Shown here piece by piece: positions 59,075 through 64,000 of a DNA stretch of 64,000 bases. Where the stretch lies: assembly GCA_024278975.1 (NCBI GenBank), contig JAJRSD010000031.1, forward strand, positions 1 to 64,000. The letters are read 5' to 3'. A program made the position numbers and the translations under genes. The stretch's first letter is position 1. The number at the start of each line of letters is the position of its first letter. The stretch comes from Bacteroidota bacterium (lineage in GTDB: Bacteria > Bacteroidota > Bacteroidia > Bacteroidales > Prolixibacteraceae). The notes beneath the pieces are model-generated. The model was given only the letters and a program-made list of their open reading frames with translations. It made no database searches and was not told the DNA's origin.

Positions 59075-60172
59075 ATGAAACGATTATTACTATTAGTTAC
59101 AATTATCAGTTTTGTTGCTCTGTTAAGCGTTGTTACAGCTCAGGAAAAAGCAAAAATCACTTTCGAAGAAGTAGTGCACGATTATGGCTCTTTTAAAGAA
59201 TCTGCAGGCGTTCAAACCACCTCTTTCAAATTTACAAATACAGGTGCTGTTCCATTGGTTTTAAGTAATGTTAGAACATCGTGCGGATGCACCACTCCAA
59301 AATGGACACGCGAGCCGGTTGCTCCCGGAAAAGATGGCGAAATTCAGGTAAGTTACAATCCTAAAAACCGTCCGGGGACGTTTAACAAAACTGTTACAAT
59401 TAGCTCTAACGCCGAAAATGCATCGGTTATTCTTCGTATTAAAGGAACTGTTGCACCGCGCGAAAAAACTTTGGCAGAGAAATATCCACGTAAAATTGGG
59501 TCACTCCGTGTAAAATCTAATCACATCTCTTTTGCCAAACTGAATCAAAACTCGGTTGAAACTGAAGAGCTGGAATTAATTAACGATACAGATAAACCGG
59601 TTGTTGTTGGTATGCGCACCGTGCCGAAACACATGAAAGTAACGGTTGAGCCTTCGACTATTCCTGCAAAAGGAAAGGGGAAATTAATTGTTACATACAA
59701 CGCAAAAGAGGCCAATACTTACGGTTTTGCATCGCATCGCATCTATCTTTCGTTAAACGGAAGTAAGGATTATAAAAGCTCGATTGGAGTTAGTGCAACT
59801 ATCGAAGAAGATTTTTCTAAATTAACTCCTGAGCAGTTAGCAAGTGCTCCAGTTGTTTCTTTTACTGAAAAATCGCACGATTTTGGTGAGATGAAACAGG
59901 GCGATAAAAAAGATTTTACTTTTACCATTGCAAATAGTGGTAAATCAGATCTGATTATCCGTCGTGTTCGAACTTCGTGTGGATGCACAGCAGTAGCTCC
60001 TTCTACAAAAACTATTGCTGCCGGAGAATCTGCTCCTATTAAAGTAACTTTCAACTCGAGAGGTAAAAGAGGTCGCCAAAGTAAATCTATTACGGTTATT
60101 ACAAACGACCCAAAAACACCAACAACTACATTGCGAATTACAAGTAATGTAATTGTACCCGCTGCTAATTAG
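59075..60172 (+). CDS. DUF1573-domain protein, secreted, two repeats
   Basis: VRTSCGCTTPKWTREPVAPGKDGEIQVSYNPKNRPGTFNKT and VRTSCGCTAVAPSTKTIAAGESAPIKVTFNSRGKRGRQSK. Confidence 0.9.
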   Translation: MKRLLLLVTIISFVALLSVVTAQEKAKITFEEVVHDYGSFKESAGVQTTSFKFTNTGAVPLVLSNVRTSCGCTTPKWTREPVAPGKDGEIQVSYNPKNRPGTFNKTVTISSNAENASVILRIKGTVAPREKTLAEKYPRKIGSLRVKSNHISFAKLNQNSVETEELELINDTDKPVVVGMRTVPKHMKVTVEPSTIPAKGKGKLIVTYNAKEANTYGFASHRIYLSLNGSKDYKSSIGVSATIEEDFSKLTPEQLASAPVVSFTEKSHDFGEMKQGDKKDFTFTIANSGKSDLIIRRVRTSCGCTAVAPSTKTIAAGESAPIKVTFNSRGKRGRQSKSITVITNDPKTPTTTLRITSNVIVPAAN

Positions 60173-60190
60173 AAATTATTATAGAATAAA

Positions 60191-60228
60191 GATGCTGCCA
60201 GATAAAAATCTTGCAGCATTTTTTTTGT
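60191..60228 (+). terminator. Rho-independent-like terminator
   Basis: atgctgc...gcagcat hairpin followed by a T run. Confidence 0.85.
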
Positions 60229-60274
60229 TCTTTTTTTGCTGAATTGGTTTACTTTTGTCTTAAAAACAAACTAA

Positions 60275-61390
60275 ATGTCAGAAAAAGATTTACACCATCA
60301 TATCGAAAACGATACCGATTTTAAAGGATTAAAGGTAAACGAAGGGATTCCCCAGCCCGATTCGGTTGATAACGATTCTGTTAAACGATTTCTGAAAAAA
60401 AGAAGAAAACTACATACGGTGCAGGAATATGTTGATGGTATTTTGTCAGGCGACATTACACTTTTAAGTAAAGCGGTTACTCTGGTTGAAAGTGCAAATA
60501 CAAAGCATCAGAAAATAGCTCAGCAAATAATTACTGAATGTTTACCACACAGCGGGAAATCAATCAGAATAGGAATTACCGGAGTGCCGGGTGTTGGTAA
60601 AAGTACTTTTATAGAAGCACTTGGAAGTTATATTACGGAGCGTGGCGAAAAACTTGCAGTTTTGGCAATCGACCCGAGCAGCGAACAAACCAAAGGAAGT
60701 ATTTTGGGTGATAAAGCCCGGATGGAAGATTTATCGGGCGATAAAAATGCGTATATCCGACCAAGTCCGGCGGCAGGTTCTCTTGGTGGTGTGGCGCGTA
60801 AAACCCGCGAAATAATTATTCTTTGCGAAGCAGCCGGTTTTAACCATATTTTTATCGAAACTGTTGGTGTAGGACAGAGTGAAACTGCTGTACACTCGAT
60901 GACAGATTTTTTTCTGCTGTTAATGTTAGCCGGTGCCGGCGACGAATTACAGGGAATAAAGCGTGGAATTATGGAAATGGCTGATGTTATTGCAATTAAT
61001 AAAGCAGATGGAAATAACAAGGAAAAAGCACAAATGGCACGGGTGCAATATCAAAATGCAATTCACCTGTTTCCAACAAAAGAGTCGGAATGGACTCCGA
61101 GTGTTCTTACCTGTTCAGCAATAAAAAAAGAAGGTATTTCTGATGTTTGGGAACAAATAGAAAAATACAAATTACTAACAGAAAAGAACAACTACTTTTC
61201 AAGAAAAAGAAACGAGCAATCGACTTACTGGATGCACGAAACCATTGAAGAGCAGTTAAAACGCAACTTTTATAATAATCGTGAGATAAAAGAGAAATTA
61301 GATATTTTAGAAAACAGAGTTTTAAGAAATGAGATGACTCCATTTGCAGCAGCAGGAAAAATGTTGAAAATGTTTTCGAAAATAAAATGA
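60275..61390 (+). CDS. meaB: Methylmalonyl-CoA mutase-associated GTPase MeaB
   Basis: RIGITGVPGVGKSTFIEALG, LAIDPSSEQTKGSILGDKARM, IRPSPAAGSLGGVARKTRE, FIETVGVGQSE. Confidence 0.95.
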   Translation: MSEKDLHHHIENDTDFKGLKVNEGIPQPDSVDNDSVKRFLKKRRKLHTVQEYVDGILSGDITLLSKAVTLVESANTKHQKIAQQIITECLPHSGKSIRIGITGVPGVGKSTFIEALGSYITERGEKLAVLAIDPSSEQTKGSILGDKARMEDLSGDKNAYIRPSPAAGSLGGVARKTREIIILCEAAGFNHIFIETVGVGQSETAVHSMTDFFLLLMLAGAGDELQGIKRGIMEMADVIAINKADGNNKEKAQMARVQYQNAIHLFPTKESEWTPSVLTCSAIKKEGISDVWEQIEKYKLLTEKNNYFSRKRNEQSTYWMHETIEEQLKRNFYNNREIKEKLDILENRVLRNEMTPFAAAGKMLKMFSKIK

Positions 61391-61431
61391 TTTTATTTCC
61401 TTTAAAAATGATATTAAAGTAAATTTGCAAA

Positions 61432-61731
61432 ATGATTCTGAGTAAAGAAAATAGTGAAATAATAAATACAACTTGTAAATCTCATTCAGTCGAGAAGATG
61501 TATATGTTTGGATCTGCTGCTTCCGGAACTATAAAAAAAAATAGTGATGTAGATATTCTGGTAAAATTTAATAAAATGGATTTATACTATTACTTTGACA
61601 ATCTACTTTCGCTAATAGAAAAATTAGAACTCATTTTTAAAAGACCTGTTGATTTATTAGAAGAACAAGCGGTTAATAATCCCTTTTTAAAACGTTCGAT
61701 TGATAAAAACAAAATACTAATTTATGGATGA
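61432..61731 (+). CDS. MNT-type nucleotidyltransferase (MntA-like antitoxin)
   Basis: MYMFGSAASGTIKKNSDVDILVKF: GS...DxD motif of minimal nucleotidyltransferases. Confidence 0.87.
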   Translation: MILSKENSEIINTTCKSHSVEKMYMFGSAASGTIKKNSDVDILVKFNKMDLYYYFDNLLSLIEKLELIFKRPVDLLEEQAVNNPFLKRSIDKNKILIYG

Positions 61732-61822
61732 AACTATTTGGGCAATTATTATAAACCATCTACCAAAGTTAAAGAAAAATGTTACCTCTATTTTAGACAA
61801 ATACAAGGATAGACAAGGATAG
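61724..61822 (+). pseudogene. C-terminal remnant of a HEPN (DUF86/HepT-like) toxin
   Basis: Overlaps the MNT stop; reads MDETIWAIIINHLPKLKKNVTSILDKYKDRQG*, resembling only the C-terminal end of DUF86 HEPN proteins. Confidence 0.65.
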
Positions 61823-61905
61823 AATTAATAAAATACCAAATTAACTTTGCCAAAACCTTTCAATCGTTTAAATGTTATAATTACTGAAAACAAATAAAAA
61901 AAAAT

Positions 61906-63297
61906 ATGAATTACGATGTAATAATTATTGGTAGCGGTCCCGGAGGATATGTTACCGCAATCAGGGCAGCTCAATTAGGTTTAAAAGTGGCTGTTGTTGA
62001 AAAAGAAAATTTGGGTGGAATTTGCCTGAACTGGGGATGTATTCCAACCAAATCGTTATTAAAAAGCGCACAGGTTTTTGAGTATGCAAATCATGCAGCC
62101 GATTATGGTGTTTCTATTGCCGGCGATATAAATCCCGATTTCGAAGCAATGGTAAAACGCAGTAGAGGCGTTGCCGGCGGGATGAGCAATGGAATTGAAT
62201 ACCTGTTCAAAAAAAACAAAGTTGAAACAATTGTTGGAACGGCTAAACTTGCCGGTAAAAGCGGAGTTGAAGTAACCGACGGTTCAGGTAAAAAAACAAC
62301 TTACACAGCAAAACATATTATTCTGGCAACCGGAGCACGTTCCCGCGAATTGCCAAATTTACCGCAAGACGGGAAAAATATTATAGGTTACCGGAAAGCA
62401 CTCACCCTCGACAAACAACCCGAAAGTATGGTTGTGGTTGGCTCCGGAGCAATAGGCAGCGAGTTTGCATATTTTTATCAGTCGATTGGAACAAAAGTTA
62501 CACTGGTTGAATTTATGCCAACGTTAGTTCCGAACGAAGATATTGATGTTGCAAAGCAGTTGGCACGCTCTTTCAAAAAAATGAAGATGAAAGTGTTGGT
62601 AGATTCTTCGGTTGAAAGTGTTGATACATCGGGCGAAAAATGCAAAGTTACAATTAAAACCAAAAAAGGCGAGCAGGTTGTTGAAGCCGATATTGTGCTT
62701 TCGGCAGTTGGTATAACACCAAATACCGAAGGAATTGGTTTGGAAGAACTCGGCATTGAAACAGAAAAAGGACATGTAAAAGTTGATGAGTTCTACAAAA
62801 CTAATATTGAAGGTATTTATGCAATTGGCGATATTGTTGCAGGGCCGGCACTTGCACACGTTGCATCTGCCGAAGGAATTGTTTGTATCGAAAAAATTGC
62901 CGGTTTAACTCCCGACCCAATTGATTATGGAAATATTCCGGGTTGTACTTATACAAATCCCGAAGTTTCGTCGGTGGGATTAACAGAAGCTAAAGCAAAA
63001 GAGGCAGGCCACGAAATTAAAGTGGGTAAATTCCCATACTCGGCAAGCGGAAAAGCGAGTGCTGCCGGACAGAAAGATGGTTTCATAAAACTTATTTTTG
63101 ATGCAAAATACGGCGAACTACTTGGTGCACACATGATTGGCGGTAATGTTACCGAAATGATTGCAGAAATGGTAGTGGCTAAAAAACTGGAAATTACGGG
63201 GCACGAACTTTTAAAAACAATTCACCCGCACCCTACAATGAGTGAGGCGATTATGGAAGCCGCTGCTGCAGCTTACGACGAAGTTATTCATATTTAG
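61906..63297 (+). CDS. lpdA: Dihydrolipoyl dehydrogenase
   Basis: IIGSGPGGYVTAIRAAQLG, GGICLNWGCIPTKSLL, HPHPTMSEAIMEAA. Confidence 0.96.
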   Translation: MNYDVIIIGSGPGGYVTAIRAAQLGLKVAVVEKENLGGICLNWGCIPTKSLLKSAQVFEYANHAADYGVSIAGDINPDFEAMVKRSRGVAGGMSNGIEYLFKKNKVETIVGTAKLAGKSGVEVTDGSGKKTTYTAKHIILATGARSRELPNLPQDGKNIIGYRKALTLDKQPESMVVVGSGAIGSEFAYFYQSIGTKVTLVEFMPTLVPNEDIDVAKQLARSFKKMKMKVLVDSSVESVDTSGEKCKVTIKTKKGEQVVEADIVLSAVGITPNTEGIGLEELGIETEKGHVKVDEFYKTNIEGIYAIGDIVAGPALAHVASAEGIVCIEKIAGLTPDPIDYGNIPGCTYTNPEVSSVGLTEAKAKEAGHEIKVGKFPYSASGKASAAGQKDGFIKLIFDAKYGELLGAHMIGGNVTEMIAEMVVAKKLEITGHELLKTIHPHPTMSEAIMEAAAAAYDEVIHI

Positions 63298-63299
63298 AA

Positions 63300-63423
63300 A
63301 GGTAACCTCTAAAAATGCAAACTTCGGCGTTACCGCACGAATTCAAAATCCTCATTTACAACAGTAAATTCCGGTATTTGAATTCGCTTGCGCCTTGAAT
63401 TTTACTATTTTTAGAGATTACCT
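63300..63423. repeat. 124-bp long inverted-repeat element after lpdA
   Basis: Outer arms aggtaacctctaaaaat (63300-63316) and atttttagagattacct (63407-63423), one mismatch; inner arms around cgaattcaaa/tttgaattcg and apex atttac-aaca-gtaaat. Confidence 0.88.
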
Positions 63424-63752
63424 CAATAGCTATCAAGATTTTGAGACTGAACTCGATATTGAAAGTACTTAATAACAACTATTTACTATCAATACTCGTG
63501 CTTTATATTCAAATATTTTTCCCACTCTAAAGAGTCATCATATAAATGATTTAGCAAAAAGCATAGAATATTTTCATTTGACAATCAGCCTATTACATAT
63601 TCATCAGATAATTAAATTATTGTTTTTTTACTTTTTGGAGAGGACTCAAATTTATGGTATAAAACAAATTCAATTGCTGAGCATCACTCGAAGTTGAACA
63701 AATGATTAATCTGTTTGAATATTCTACAATCTATTGAATATCAGCAAAATGT

Positions 63753-63782
63753 TTTGTCTTATGATTATTAATTATATTTTTG
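63753..63782 (+). promoter_or_regulatory. Bacteroidota-type promoter for the ORF at 63884
   Basis: TTTG (63753-63756) - N18 - TATTTTTG (63775-63782). Confidence 0.65.
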
Positions 63783-63883
63783 CTTTGCCTAATAAAAGTT
63801 TACTACTACTAATTGATAAAACAATTTCAAAAATAAAAATTTAAGTATTTATAAAGTGTATTGTATAATTTAAACAAAAATCA

Positions 63884-64000
63884 ATGAAAAAACTAACATT
63901 TCTTGTGGCCTTTGCTTTGCTTTCGAACATGGCATTTTCTATCGGCTTGTTAACCAACACTAACCAGAGTGCACAGTTTATACGAATGATGTCGCGAAAT
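63884..64000 (+). CDS. 5' part of an outer membrane protein (OmpP1/FadL-like), truncated by window end
   Basis: MKKLTFLVAFALLSNMAFSIGLLTNTNQSAQFIRMMSRN...; signal peptide followed by a GLLTNTNQSA-like start. Confidence 0.65.
   Translation, partial: MKKLTFLVAFALLSNMAFSIGLLTNTNQSAQFIRMMSRN

Noticed and set aside
1-64000. tRNA, rRNA, complete IS elements, prophage or classic defence systems
   Set aside because: No convincing signatures were seen by eye; a tRNAscan-SE, Infernal or DefenseFinder run would be needed to exclude small or diverged cases.

Overview
This 64 kb window is chromosomal DNA from a Bacteroidota bacterium, probably of the Marinilabiliales/Prolixibacteraceae type. That placement is inferred from SusC/SusD pairs, TAnnTTTG promoters and a fused MurF-Alr protein. 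It contains: a fucosidase/alpha-galactosidase cluster (0.7-7.0 kb); a decayed transposase-like remnant next to a damaged phosphoesterase (7.2-9.2 kb); a GH5/PKD/SusD/SusC/FecR polysaccharide-utilisation locus (12.6-21.3 kb); an MFS/M20/epimerase/DHDPS-like catabolic operon (22.2-26.7 kb); housekeeping genes (coaE, murF-alr, tdk, rsmI, dnaB, ddl, a pseudouridine synthase, mqnE, rpmH, meaB, lpdA); a second SusC/SusD locus (38.3-44.0 kb); and an accessory region with two DUF4143-type ATPases (45.7-49.1 kb). rpmH (56267..56425, minus) is absent from the supplied ORF track. The strongest candidate for something undescribed is the DUF4143 ATPase region. Each ATPase gene has its own family of short direct repeats just upstream: three exact copies at a 22-bp period, and four copies about 32 bp apart. 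A decayed duplicate carries the ATPase tail, one repeat and the tail of the next gene, with a three-hairpin palindromic element between the last two. Other structure not explained by the genes includes a 124-bp long-hairpin element after lpdA, two GC-rich intergenic modules sharing a hairpin motif, several intergenic inverted repeats, and a collapsed MNT/HEPN toxin-antitoxin pair. No rRNA, tRNA, CRISPR array or intact IS element was recognised. All family assignments come from reading the protein sequences; no database was searched.
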